A stretch of DNA of 64,000 nucleotides from Candidatus Thiocaldithrix dubininis (GTDB lineage Bacteria > Pseudomonadota > Gammaproteobacteria > Thiotrichales > Thiotrichaceae): NCBI GenBank assembly GCA_029972135.1, contig CP124755.1, positions 2,046,001-2,110,000 on the forward strand. Direction: 5' to 3'. Below, piece after piece: positions 13,594-23,364 of this stretch. Position 1 is the stretch's first letter; each line of letters opens with the position of its first letter. Made by a program: the position numbers and the translations under genes. The notes beneath the pieces are model-generated. The model made no database searches and was not told the origin of the DNA. It saw nothing but the letters and a program-made list of their open reading frames with translations.

Positions 13594-14418
13594 ATGACGG
13601 CAGACACGCTTGAACGTTATGCAGTATTTGGCAACCCGATTAGCCACAGCAAATCACCCACCATTCACCAGCTATTTGCTAAGCAAACAGGCGATACTCT
13701 TCAATACACGGCTGAATTATCCACACCCGAAGATTTTGCCGAAGATGTCATGTTATTTTTTATCAGCGGGGGCTTAGGCTGTAATGTGACCGTCCCGTTT
13801 AAAGAACAAGCTTGGCAATTAGCCGATAGCCGCACGCCTTATGCGGAACGTGCCAAAGCGGTGAACACCTTGAAAGTGCAACCCGATGGTACGTTGTTAG
13901 GCGCGAATACCGACGGCATTGGTTTAGTACGTGATTTACAACAAAATCAGCAAGTCGACTTAGCCGGAAAACGCATTTTGTTATTAGGGGCAGGTGGCGC
14001 AGTACGAGGCGTGATTCAACCGCTGTTAGAAGCAAAGCCTGCCAGCTTATTTATTGCCAATCGTACGGCTGATAAAGCACTCACCTTAGCCTACGATTTC
14101 GCTGATTTAGGCACGGTTCAAGGGGGGGGCTTTGCCGAAATTCAAGGGCAATACGATGTGATTATTAATGGCACATCCGCCAGCTTACAAAACGATTTAC
14201 CGCCCCTACCCGATAACTGTTTAGCCGAGAATGGCGTTACGTATGACATGATGTATAGCGTCAATCCCACCGCGTTTGTGCAGTGGGGACAAGCGCATCA
14301 CGCCGCCAAAGCGTTGGACGGTTTAGGCATGTTAGTGGAACAAGCGGCTGAGGCTTATTATTTATGGCGCAATATTCGCCCTAATACCGAAATCGTTATG
14401 CGCGAATTACGCCCTTAA
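13594..14418 (+). CDS. aroE: Shikimate dehydrogenase (NADP+)
   Basis: 274 residues (E. coli 272). Reduces 3-dehydroshikimate to shikimate. Substrate-binding motif NPISHSKSPTIH at residues 13-24, catalytic Lys in NVTVPFKEQAW near residue 69, and NADP-binding GAGGAVRGV near residue 131. AAGGACTT precedes the ATG. Convergent with serS, 64 bp between the stops. Confidence 0.98.
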   Translation: MTADTLERYAVFGNPISHSKSPTIHQLFAKQTGDTLQYTAELSTPEDFAEDVMLFFISGGLGCNVTVPFKEQAWQLADSRTPYAERAKAVNTLKVQPDGTLLGANTDGIGLVRDLQQNQQVDLAGKRILLLGAGGAVRGVIQPLLEAKPASLFIANRTADKALTLAYDFADLGTVQGGGFAEIQGQYDVIINGTSASLQNDLPPLPDNCLAENGVTYDMMYSVNPTAFVQWGQAHHAAKALDGLGMLVEQAAEAYYLWRNIRPNTEIVMRELRP

Positions 14419-14482
14419 CCATTCACTATGCTAAGTGCGTGCAATGCAAGGCTACACGCGCTTAACTGGGTGATCAGGCAAA

Positions 14483-15793
<1,311 letters not shown>

Positions 15794-15830
15794 TTAATCT
15801 TAACGCAGAACAGAACAATTGACTGCTTGA

Positions 15831-16526
15831 TTATGGTGAAAAATGCACATTTAAGCGGTGATCGGCATGTTGTAACAATAAACGCACTGGCAAATCTTGC
15901 GCACTACCCGGCATTTGTGCAGCCCGTAACACAGCCATTTTTTCCACACCCTGAATTAATAAATGAATTTCAGACGCGGATAAAATGGCCCTTGCGGTTA
16001 AGGTCAAACGCGGTTCGGGCGCATTGGGGGCTTTCATAGCAATTACTAAATCGGAATATTCGGGGTCAAGCCCTATATCTAATTGATCGCCTTTGGGAAA
16101 TAATGAAGCAATATGCCCATCTTCGCCCATACCCAATACGCAAATATCCAATGGATACATTCTTTCCAAAGCAACATTGGCGTTCATTAAATTCATATCG
16201 AAATTGTTACTGACGGCGGGGTCGTAAAGCGGCACAAATTTCGCTTGGCTGGCATTATTCTTTAATAACACTTGTTTAAGTAAACGGGTATTAGAACGTT
16301 CATGGGTTTCGGGTACTAGACGTTCATCCGTTAAGGTCACACAGACTTTATCCCACGGTAATACCTTGCGACTCAGTTGCTGCATAAAAATGCCCGGCGT
16401 ACGCCCACCCGGTACAGCTAAACTGGCTTTACCTTTACTATCAATCGCATCACTTAATTGCATGCTCACTAAGGCTGCTAAACCTGCCGCTTGTGCATCG
16501 CTATTTTTATAATCATACAGCAACAT
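15831..16526 (-). CDS. pgl: 6-phosphogluconolactonase (DevB type)
   Basis: 231 residues. Hydrolyses 6-phosphogluconolactone in the oxidative pentose phosphate pathway. Signatures: ALAVPGGRTPGIFMQQL near residue 38, TLTDERLVPETHERSNTRLL near residue 65, and GMGEDGHIASLFPKG near residue 132. zwf and edd are not nearby. ATG at 16526 follows GAGGTGAGT. Confidence 0.95.
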   Translation of the reverse strand: MLLYDYKNSDAQAAGLAALVSMQLSDAIDSKGKASLAVPGGRTPGIFMQQLSRKVLPWDKVCVTLTDERLVPETHERSNTRLLKQVLLKNNASQAKFVPLYDPAVSNNFDMNLMNANVALERMYPLDICVLGMGEDGHIASLFPKGDQLDIGLDPEYSDLVIAMKAPNAPEPRLTLTARAILSASEIHLLIQGVEKMAVLRAAQMPGSAQDLPVRLLLQHADHRLNVHFSP

Positions 16527-16605
16527 TACTCACCTCGCTTTTCGCTACATTTGTCTAAGCTTAAGGCAAAATGCTCGCTCATTAAGCACTTACTGGCACT
16601 TAGCT

Positions 16606-17502
16606 TTAAGAATCTACGCTGCTTGTTTTAGATTGTGCCCACTGGCTAAGCAACATACCTAATAGCATTAATCCACCACCTAGAATTTGCGCTGTACTAA
16701 TCGGTTCATTTAATAGCCAGTAACCGGCTAATAACGCAAACACGGCTTCTAACGATAAAATCAACGCCGCCATACTCGCATTTAGGCTACGTTGCGCCAT
16801 TACCTGCAAGGTAAATGCCAAACCGCTTACAATGACCCCAGAATATAATAAAGCTTGCCATGCTTGTAGAAAAGCATAGAGCTTGGGCTGTTCAACTAAC
16901 CACATAATCAAGGCTGCCCACACACTGGCTACCACAAATTGCCCAATGGAAAAGCCAACTAAATCTGTTAAGCGCGTGGATAACCAACCAACGGCTAATA
17001 CGTGTATGGCCCAAAAAACCGCCCCTATTAATTCCAGCATGTCGCCGCGATTCATGTTTAAACCTTGGTTTAAGGATAATTTATATAAACCAATGACGGC
17101 TAAACCAATGCCCAACCACGTATACCAATTGGTACGCTGCCCAATCAGCAACCCAAACAACGGCACTAATACAATATACATACTGGTAATAAAGCCTGCG
17201 TTGCCTGCGGTGGTGTATTGCAAACCCGCCTGTTGCAAACTAAACCCTAGAAACATTACCGTTCCGGCGAATAAACTACCCCACCAAAATACCCGGGGGT
17301 AGTGGGCGATATTAGCCCTGCCCCGCGTCTGATAAAACCATAGGGGAAGCAACGCTAAAGCGGCAATTACAAAACGCGCAACATTAAAGCTAAATGGCTG
17401 CAAATAAATTAAACCGGCACGTTGTGCGACAAACCCCGAACCCCAAATAGCCGCAACTAGCAACAATACGCCATAAGCAACCTTCGACGACCTTATCAAC
17501 AT
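16606..17502 (-). CDS. EamA/RhaT-family drug/metabolite transporter
   Basis: 298 residues with ten expected membrane helices in two EamA repeats. The first starts AAIWGSGFVAQRAGL; the second is around IGAVFWAIHVLAVGWLS, and the end reads LLNEPISTAQILGGGLMLLG, all typical of the DMT superfamily. The substrate is unknown; members export amino acids, metabolites or drugs. ATG lies 7 bp after the chrA stop, so it is probably co-transcribed with chrA. Confidence 0.92.
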   Translation of the reverse strand: MLIRSSKVAYGVLLLVAAIWGSGFVAQRAGLIYLQPFSFNVARFVIAALALLPLWFYQTRGRANIAHYPRVFWWGSLFAGTVMFLGFSLQQAGLQYTTAGNAGFITSMYIVLVPLFGLLIGQRTNWYTWLGIGLAVIGLYKLSLNQGLNMNRGDMLELIGAVFWAIHVLAVGWLSTRLTDLVGFSIGQFVVASVWAALIMWLVEQPKLYAFLQAWQALLYSGVIVSGLAFTLQVMAQRSLNASMAALILSLEAVFALLAGYWLLNEPISTAQILGGGLMLLGMLLSQWAQSKTSSVDS

Positions 17503-17509
17503 GGCATAT

Positions 17510-18835
17510 TTATAACCAAAATGTGATTAATCCGACAAACGCACATACCACAATCACTTTCAGTACATCCACTTGGTATTTCCATAAGGCGATAAAGGCG
17601 CAAATCGCCATGACAATGGCAAATACATCAATTTGATGCGCGGGTTGCGTGTTGGAATCAAACCAGAAGGTATGCCATGCAAAAAATAGTGCAAGGTTGG
17701 CAATTACACCAACAACAGCCGCAGTAATTGCAGTTAAAGGAGCAGTAAATTGTGGGGTGAAACGAGTTGCTTCAACTAATGGTGCACCCGCAAAGATAAA
17801 TAAGAACGAAGGTAAAAAGGTATAGAAGGTGGTAACACTTGCGCCTATTAGACCCGCCACTAAGCTATTTGCCGCTACTTGCTGACTAACACCGCCTAAA
17901 TAACCAATCCACGTCACAATCATGATTAACGGCCCGGGCGTGGTTTCACCTAAGGCTAAGCCATCCATCATTTGTACTGCACTAAGCCATTGATAATGCT
18001 CCACTGCACCGTGATAGACATAAGGCAATACCGCATACGCGCCCCCAATGGTTAGAAATGCTGTTTTAGTGAAAAATAACCCCATATTGCTTAACAAGGG
18101 GCTAGCAGCCAACAGTAAACCTAAACTTACTAACCAAAGGGTTAGAAAACCTGCAAGGGTTAGTAAGAGACGTTTGAGCTTAAATTGGGCATAAGCGGGC
18201 GACGGCGTATCATCACCGATCAAGGCTTCAGTATGGGCAGCTTGTGCTTCATTATGCCCATCGTGTTTAAATAAACCGGGCTTGAGCTTATAGACTAATA
18301 AGCCAATGCTACCTGCCGCTAATACAATCCAGCCAAAACTGATCTTGAACACAGTTAAGGCAATAAACGAGGCAAGAGCAATGCCCCACAACCACGCTTG
18401 TTTTAAGGTGCGTTGCCCAATACGCCAAGCCGCATAACAGACAATCGCAACCACCGCCGGTTTAATCCCGTGAAATACCGCTTGCACCGCAGGTACATCG
18501 CCCCATGCTAAATAAAGGGCGGCTAAACTGCATAAAATTAAAAAGCCCGGCACAATAAAACTTAAGCCTGCCAACAAGCCACCCCATACGCCATGCAATA
18601 ACCAGCCTATGTACACCACTAACTGCATAGCCTCTGGACCTGGCAATAACATGCAGTAATTCAGGGCATGTAAAAAGCGTCGTTCCGAAATCCAACGGCG
18701 CTTCTCCACCATTTCCTGATGTAGCATCGCAATTTGTCCCGCCGGACCACCAAAACTAATAAAGCCTAATTTAAACCAATAACGTAAAGCTTGATTGAGG
18801 CTAGGATAATGTAAATCGGCAGTATTCAAGAGCAT
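17510..18835 (-). CDS. chrA: Chromate ion transporter, long (two-domain) form
   Basis: 441 residues from the ATG at 18835, fitting long-chain CHR proteins with two homologous halves. The first half has WFKLGFISFGGPAGQIAMLHQEMVEKRRWISE and LPGPEAMQL; the second has KTAFLTIGGAYAVLPYVYH and LGETTPGPLIMI. Extrudes chromate, probably with protons. A GTG at 18925 would add 30 non-conserved residues and leave only 13 bp to the divergent regulator gene, so I prefer the ATG. Divergent from an OmpR-type regulator; regulation by it is possible but unproven. Confidence 0.93.
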   Translation of the reverse strand: MLLNTADLHYPSLNQALRYWFKLGFISFGGPAGQIAMLHQEMVEKRRWISERRFLHALNYCMLLPGPEAMQLVVYIGWLLHGVWGGLLAGLSFIVPGFLILCSLAALYLAWGDVPAVQAVFHGIKPAVVAIVCYAAWRIGQRTLKQAWLWGIALASFIALTVFKISFGWIVLAAGSIGLLVYKLKPGLFKHDGHNEAQAAHTEALIGDDTPSPAYAQFKLKRLLLTLAGFLTLWLVSLGLLLAASPLLSNMGLFFTKTAFLTIGGAYAVLPYVYHGAVEHYQWLSAVQMMDGLALGETTPGPLIMIVTWIGYLGGVSQQVAANSLVAGLIGASVTTFYTFLPSFLFIFAGAPLVEATRFTPQFTAPLTAITAAVVGVIANLALFFAWHTFWFDSNTQPAHQIDVFAIVMAICAFIALWKYQVDVLKVIVVCAFVGLITFWL

Positions 18836-18857
18836 CACATTAATAAACCTTAAGGAT

Positions 18858-18870
18858 TGTATACTATACA
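18858..18870. promoter_or_regulatory. Perfect inverted repeat in the chrA / response-regulator divergent promoter
   Basis: TGTATA-C-TATACA, 6-bp perfect arms with a 1-bp centre, lies 23 bp before chrA and 69 bp before the response regulator gene. It may be an operator or overlapping -10 elements (TATACT reads as a good -10 on the plus strand). No binding protein can be named. Confidence 0.45.
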
Positions 18871-18938
18871 GGTTTAGGTATTCGTTTTTACACTTAACTG
18901 ATTGACTACCGCATAATGCCAACACTAGGAAGGATAAA

Positions 18939-19622
18939 ATGCATATTTTACTCGTTGAAGACGATAGGCAAACGGCGAATTTCTTACAAAAAGGTTTAAC
19001 CGAAACGGGTTATGTGGTGGATTGGGCGGATAACGGTGAGGATGGCTTACATCTGGCCAATAATAGCCAATATGATGCGTTAATTGTGGATCGTATGTTA
19101 CCTAAGCGTGATGGCTTATCCTTAATTCAAAGCTTACGTTCGCAAGGTAATCAAACACCTGTGTTAATTTTGAGTGCCTTGGGTGAGGTGGATAATCGCG
19201 TCGAAGGCTTACGCGCTGGTGGCGATGATTACCTAGTTAAACCATATGCCTTTAGCGAATTATTAGCGCGTTTACAAGCCTTAATGCGCCGTGCTCAACC
19301 CACGCAAGAACAAACCATTTTGAAGCTACGAGACTTGGAAATGGATTTATTAAAACGGCGGGTCACGCGGGCGGGGACAGTTATTAATCTACAACCCCGC
19401 GAGTTTGTTTTATTAGAGTATTTAATGCGCCACGCGGGGCAAGCCGTTACACGCACGATGTTATTAGAAAAAGTCTGGGATTATCATTTTGACCCACAAA
19501 CCAATGTTATTGATGTCCACATCAGCCGCCTGCGCAGTAAAATCGACAAAGATTTTGATGTGCCGCTACTCCACACGGTTAGAGGGGCAGGCTATTTATT
19601 GCATGATCCGCAAGCTGCTTAA
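18939..19622 (+). CDS. OmpR/PhoB-family response regulator
   Basis: 227 residues. The receiver domain (1-120) has the acidic pair EDD at 7-9, phosphoacceptor Asp51 in IVDRMLPKRDG, and Lys in LVKPYAFSEL. The winged-helix DNA-binding domain (about 130-225) has LQPREFVLLEYLMRHAGQAVTRTMLLEKVWDYHFDPQTNV, close to the CusR/CopR/PcoR and TctD subgroups. Its kinase partner starts inside its last codons (20-bp overlap). Signal unknown; divergent chrA suggests, but does not show, metal or oxyanion stress. Confidence 0.95.
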   Translation: MHILLVEDDRQTANFLQKGLTETGYVVDWADNGEDGLHLANNSQYDALIVDRMLPKRDGLSLIQSLRSQGNQTPVLILSALGEVDNRVEGLRAGGDDYLVKPYAFSELLARLQALMRRAQPTQEQTILKLRDLEMDLLKRRVTRAGTVINLQPREFVLLEYLMRHAGQAVTRTMLLEKVWDYHFDPQTNVIDVHISRLRSKIDKDFDVPLLHTVRGAGYLLHDPQAA

Positions 19623-21000
19623 TACCACCGCGTTTCGTCTTTCCCTGATTTATGCCTCATTGTTTAGCCTAATTTGTGCGGGCGCAATGGTGTATGTGTA
19701 TCACATGGCGGAAAGCCAATTGCAGCAACAAACCGATGCACGCCTGCAATTGGAAACTGATATGTTGCTGAATCGTTATAAAAACGGGGCAGTAGAAGCG
19801 TTAGAGCAAACCATTCGCTTGCGCAATGGCGACGGTGGCACGCGCTTTTTCTTTTCTGCTTTAATTTCACGCGGTGAATTAGACTTAGTACACAGCTTGG
19901 CTAATGGTGAGCAGATTAATAGCAATCCTCCACAAATTTTTGCCACACGCCCGTTAGGTGAAATTGTCAGTATTGCACCTTCCCGCCAACGCAAAGACCC
20001 GGCTCGTATGTTATTAACCATTCTACCCGGGGGCTACCAACTGTTAGTAGGTACAGATCTAGACGAACAACACGCGTTACTACATCGCTTACTGACCACG
20101 TTACTCACCGCCAGTTTGATTATTTTTGCGCTTGCGGTATTAGGCGGTAGTTTAGTGGGGCGGCATGTCTTACGGCGTTTAACCAGCATTAGTGAAACTG
20201 CCCGTTCGATTATTCATGGCAACTTACACCACCGTATTTCCGTTACCTCACGCAATGATGAATTTGATCGTTTAAGCTTAGTGCTAAACCAAATGTTGGA
20301 ACGAATTGAGCATTTAATGTTGGGTATGCGCAATGTCACAGATAATCTAGCGCATGATTTACGCACCCCTTTAAATCGTATTCGTAATCGCTTGGAAACC
20401 AGTCAATTGCATAAACCGGAAACCACAGATTATCCGCAAGTGGTGCACGATACTTTACAAGATATTGACGAATTAATTAAAACTTTCAATGCTTTACTCA
20501 GTATTGCACAAATAGAAGCGGGCGTGCAGCGTGACCGCGACGACTGGACGAATGTGGATTTATCTAACCTTGTCGACGATTTAGGTGATTTATATTCAGC
20601 CGTAGCGGAAGAAAAGCAACAAACGTTTCATTTTCAGACCGAACCGAACTTGGTTACGTTTGGCAATCGCCAACTGATTGCACAAGCACTAACAAACTTA
20701 TTAGACAATGCCATGAAATACACGCCTGCTGGTGGACAAATTGATTTATCCGCCCGTCGCCAAGCCGATAAAATTCAAATTGAGGTCAGCGATTCTGGGC
20801 CGGGTATACCGAGCGCTGCCTATACGCAAGTATTTAAACGCTTCACTCGCCTAGATAATGCGCGTTCCTCACCGGGTAATGGTTTAGGCTTAAGCTTAGT
20901 CAAAGCTATTCTAGATTTACATGAAACCAAAATTGAATTGAACGATAACCAACCGGGCTTAAAAATTACGCTGTTCTTTCCCGTCAGTCCGGCTCATTAG
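19603..21000 (+). CDS. Sensor histidine kinase, HAMP-containing
   Basis: 465 residues from the ATG at 19603, which overlaps the regulator gene by 20 bp; the frame is open further upstream but only inside the regulator. Order: membrane helix 12-34, periplasmic sensor about 35-160, second helix 163-186, HAMP about 187-240, HisKA with phosphoacceptor His251 in NLAHDLRTPLNRIRN, and HATPase_c with N box LLDNAMKYTPAGG, DSGPGIP and GNGLGLSL. A complete and apparently active kinase. The sensor domain gave no recognised ligand family. Its end overlaps the opposed cupin gene by 17 bp. Confidence 0.95.
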   Translation: MIRKLLNTTAFRLSLIYASLFSLICAGAMVYVYHMAESQLQQQTDARLQLETDMLLNRYKNGAVEALEQTIRLRNGDGGTRFFFSALISRGELDLVHSLANGEQINSNPPQIFATRPLGEIVSIAPSRQRKDPARMLLTILPGGYQLLVGTDLDEQHALLHRLLTTLLTASLIIFALAVLGGSLVGRHVLRRLTSISETARSIIHGNLHHRISVTSRNDEFDRLSLVLNQMLERIEHLMLGMRNVTDNLAHDLRTPLNRIRNRLETSQLHKPETTDYPQVVHDTLQDIDELIKTFNALLSIAQIEAGVQRDRDDWTNVDLSNLVDDLGDLYSAVAEEKQQTFHFQTEPNLVTFGNRQLIAQALTNLLDNAMKYTPAGGQIDLSARRQADKIQIEVSDSGPGIPSAAYTQVFKRFTRLDNARSSPGNGLGLSLVKAILDLHETKIELNDNQPGLKITLFFPVSPAH

Positions 21001-21847
21001 ACTTTAATAAATGCGCCGTTTTACGCATCCACATAAAGCTTTGATATTTCAGTTGGTCACGCCATGCACACTTGCCCAGCGGGCTTGGGGTTAAACCGTG
21101 TTGGCGTAACCAACCATTCATTTTATGCAAACGTGCTTCACGATCCGATTGTGCTGAATGAAAGGTAATACTAAAAGAAATCGACACATTATCGCCATTT
21201 TGTACCCAATGCGGCACATTAATCGGCACAAATAAGCCCTCGCCGGGTTGTAAATCAAAGCACTTAGCTTGTGTTTGAAAAGCTGCTTGAAACGGTAAAT
21301 TACGATTGGTATCCGCCTTATAATATTTTTCTTCTAATAAGGCTTCAGGTAACAAGTTGGGATTGTGTTTATCAAACTGATACATCGTTTTGTTACCACG
21401 GATTTGCAGTAAAAAATTATGTTCTGGATCAATATGGTAGGGAGTTACGCTATTCGGTGAGGTAATAAAAATAAAAGCAGAACGTTTATGCAAGCCCGTT
21501 AATTTTTTACCCGCTTCTAAATAAATTTCATCTAAACAAGCATCTAACAATTGTCGATAGGCATTATCTTGTTCGACAAATTTCAACACCATCCACGATT
21601 GGCAAGTTTCAATCGCTTTAATCGTGTCTTCAATACTTAAACCATTAAAAGGCACGGTTTGATTACCATGATTGGGGGTTAACGTGCCGCTGTTATATTC
21701 AACATGTTCTTCAGGTAATGTGCGACTTAAGCTCATCAAGCGCGATAAACTGAATAAAGGTGAATGTTGTAAGTGGTGTTGAATTTTAAAACCCAATTCT
21801 GGGAAATGTTGAGCAAACACATCCTGTGATAGCGCAAATAATGACAT
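20984..21847 (-). CDS. Cupin-8 / JmjC-like 2-oxoglutarate-Fe(II) oxygenase family protein
   Basis: 287 residues. The metal triad of this superfamily is visible: His138 and Asp140 in TPYHIDPEHNFLLQIRG, and His213 in GLFVPINVPHW, with a later NGDNVSISFSITFHS strand. Members hydroxylate proteins, tRNA or small molecules; the substrate here is unknown. It starts immediately after the stop of the GNAT-like gene (21848), so the two are co-transcribed. Its end overlaps the histidine kinase by 17 bp on the opposite strand. Confidence 0.82.
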   Translation of the reverse strand: MSLFALSQDVFAQHFPELGFKIQHHLQHSPLFSLSRLMSLSRTLPEEHVEYNSGTLTPNHGNQTVPFNGLSIEDTIKAIETCQSWMVLKFVEQDNAYRQLLDACLDEIYLEAGKKLTGLHKRSAFIFITSPNSVTPYHIDPEHNFLLQIRGNKTMYQFDKHNPNLLPEALLEEKYYKADTNRNLPFQAAFQTQAKCFDLQPGEGLFVPINVPHWVQNGDNVSISFSITFHSAQSDREARLHKMNGWLRQHGLTPSPLGKCAWRDQLKYQSFMWMRKTAHLLKSNEPD

Positions 21848-22966
21848 TTACATTCCTTTGTAATGCCGATAAGCATTACGGATAAAGCGCATGGTATGAA
21901 TTAAAGGCTTACTGAGTAAGTGTGAGGTGCTGATATGAATATTGCCCATGAGACGGCGTTCTGCCCATAAATGATTAATCATGGAGTGATTGGGAATCGC
22001 GCAAGAATCCATCCAATCAAACAGCCCTTCGTCTAAAGTCAGGCGCAGATTTTCTAATTCCATTAGAACCCCGGGCGAATAAGCGGCATATTGCTCGTCA
22101 TAGGCAATTTTTAAAGCGTAAGCTCCTTGGGTGGCGGCTAAAAAGTTTAATTTCATCGCAATCGGCTTATCGTTCACGCTCATTTTGAGCATCATCAACT
22201 GCCCATTCTGCGCTGCACCGCGTATTAATTGCTCAGCAAATTGGCGTTCATGGGTTTTTGAAGCTAGTGCTGTGCCTTTTAAACCTTTCCAACCGGCTTG
22301 CTCTAACTGCAAAAAATCATGCACCCACTGATCAATGTTCGACATTTCACCGGGTAATAAACTGGCAAAACTGACTTGCCCTTGTTCCATTAAACGTCGC
22401 CGTAAACGTACTAATTCTTTACGCTTTTTTTTGCGATGATGGCTCAATAAATATTGCTGAGTCGCTAATTTAGAATGCAAAAATGCCCGCTCCCATGTAT
22501 CCGCTGCATCTACACAATAACCTTTGCTTTGCGTAAATAGTGCTAGGCGGCGATAAAATTCGCCCTCTAATGGAATGTTTTTAAATGAAAAAACGGTGGC
22601 ATCTGTTTCTTGATATAACCATGTAAATAACGCATTGAAAGCAGGCTCTACATACTGTTTATGAATCAGTGGCGTGCCTAAAGGTGCGTGTAAATGTTGC
22701 CAGTTTAAACAATAGCAAGCAGGGCAACGATGATAAGTACGCTCGTAATTTAGCGGAAATAAACCAATTAATTGACTATGTGCGGTATCTGCCCAAACTA
22801 ATAAAATAAAGGCATCTGGATAAGTTGTTTTAAATTGTTCAACGGCTGGAATAAGTGCCCAACTCTCATAAAATGGATTGGGTTCCAACGCTGAACGCGC
22901 TAATTGATCCCAGGCCGGTATAATATCCATTAAATCCCGGCTTTTTGTTATAAGCTGAGTAATCAA
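21848..22966 (-). CDS. GNAT-like (BioF2/CelD/FemAB-type) acyltransferase
   Basis: 372 residues. The pattern of an N-terminal WDQLARSALEPNPFYESWAL segment, a basic linker (SHHRKKKRKELVRLRRRL near residue 180) and a C-terminal GNAT core with PIAMKLNFLAATQGAYALKIAYDEQYAAYSPGVLM is that of Acetyltransf_6 proteins such as CelD/BcsL, involved in cell-envelope polysaccharide or peptidoglycan acylation or aminoacylation. A Cys pair (CPACYC, near residue 82) is notable. Pairs tightly with the cupin gene; the joint function is not known. Confidence 0.8.
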   Translation of the reverse strand: MITQLITKSRDLMDIIPAWDQLARSALEPNPFYESWALIPAVEQFKTTYPDAFILLVWADTAHSQLIGLFPLNYERTYHRCPACYCLNWQHLHAPLGTPLIHKQYVEPAFNALFTWLYQETDATVFSFKNIPLEGEFYRRLALFTQSKGYCVDAADTWERAFLHSKLATQQYLLSHHRKKKRKELVRLRRRLMEQGQVSFASLLPGEMSNIDQWVHDFLQLEQAGWKGLKGTALASKTHERQFAEQLIRGAAQNGQLMMLKMSVNDKPIAMKLNFLAATQGAYALKIAYDEQYAAYSPGVLMELENLRLTLDEGLFDWMDSCAIPNHSMINHLWAERRLMGNIHISTSHLLSKPLIHTMRFIRNAYRHYKGM

Positions 22967-23070
22967 AATGCAAACCCACTACTCTAATGACACTGTGGGT
23001 TCATTCTGGCTGACAGCTTAAGCAATTAGCGATGCAACAAGGGATAAACGATTTAAAAAGCTCGATAATA

Positions 23071-23093
23071 AAAAAACGGGCCGTAGCCCGTTT
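23071..23093 (-). terminator. Rho-independent terminator after the 65-residue gene
   Basis: On the minus strand an 8-bp perfect stem (AAACGGGC with GCCCGTTT) with a 4-nt loop, followed by a run of Ts (complement of 23071-23076). It ends the transcript of the small gene whose stop is at 23123. Confidence 0.88.
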
Positions 23094-23122
23094 CGAGATT
23101 TGTTTAAGCGCTAAGCAATGAC

Positions 23123-23320
23123 TTAAGCTTTAACCCACTCTTTATACGCGTCCATGTCTTTATCACGACCCGCTTCATAACCCGCTTCATAAGCTTCCGT
23201 TAAACGTTGCTCTTCGCGCATTGGGTTTAATAAATAACCGCCTTGCCACCCTTGTAAAAATTCAGGATCAACGCCTGCTTTCTCCATTTCTACTACGGCA
23301 TTGTAGTATTGCATATTCAT
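23123..23320 (-). CDS. Small conserved-looking protein of unknown function
   Basis: 65 residues, very acidic and aromatic: MNMQYYNAVVEMEKAGVDP, then FLQGWQGGYLLNP, then EAYEAGYEAGRDK near the end. The YEAGYEAG-type segment recalls the GYxAG repeats of ribosome modulation factor, but the rest does not fit and no assignment is made. The gene looks real: GAGAGGA ribosome-binding site 9 bp before the ATG, a strong terminator after the stop, and normal codon use. It lies 44 bp downstream of the TrpD-like gene and may share its transcript. Confidence 0.75.
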   Translation of the reverse strand: MNMQYYNAVVEMEKAGVDPEFLQGWQGGYLLNPMREEQRLTEAYEAGYEAGRDKDMDAYKEWVKA

Positions 23321-23364
23321 GGTTTTCGTCCTCTCTAAAGCAAATTAAAATGAGATAGGCGCAA

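Noticed and set aside
18836-18925. Longer chrA start at GTG 18925
   Set aside because: It adds a non-conserved, non-membrane extension and leaves no room for the divergent promoter.
19489-19602. Histidine kinase start inside the response regulator gene
   Set aside because: The extra residues are the shifted-frame shadow of the regulator's DNA-binding domain; ATG 19603 fits a normal N-terminal membrane helix.
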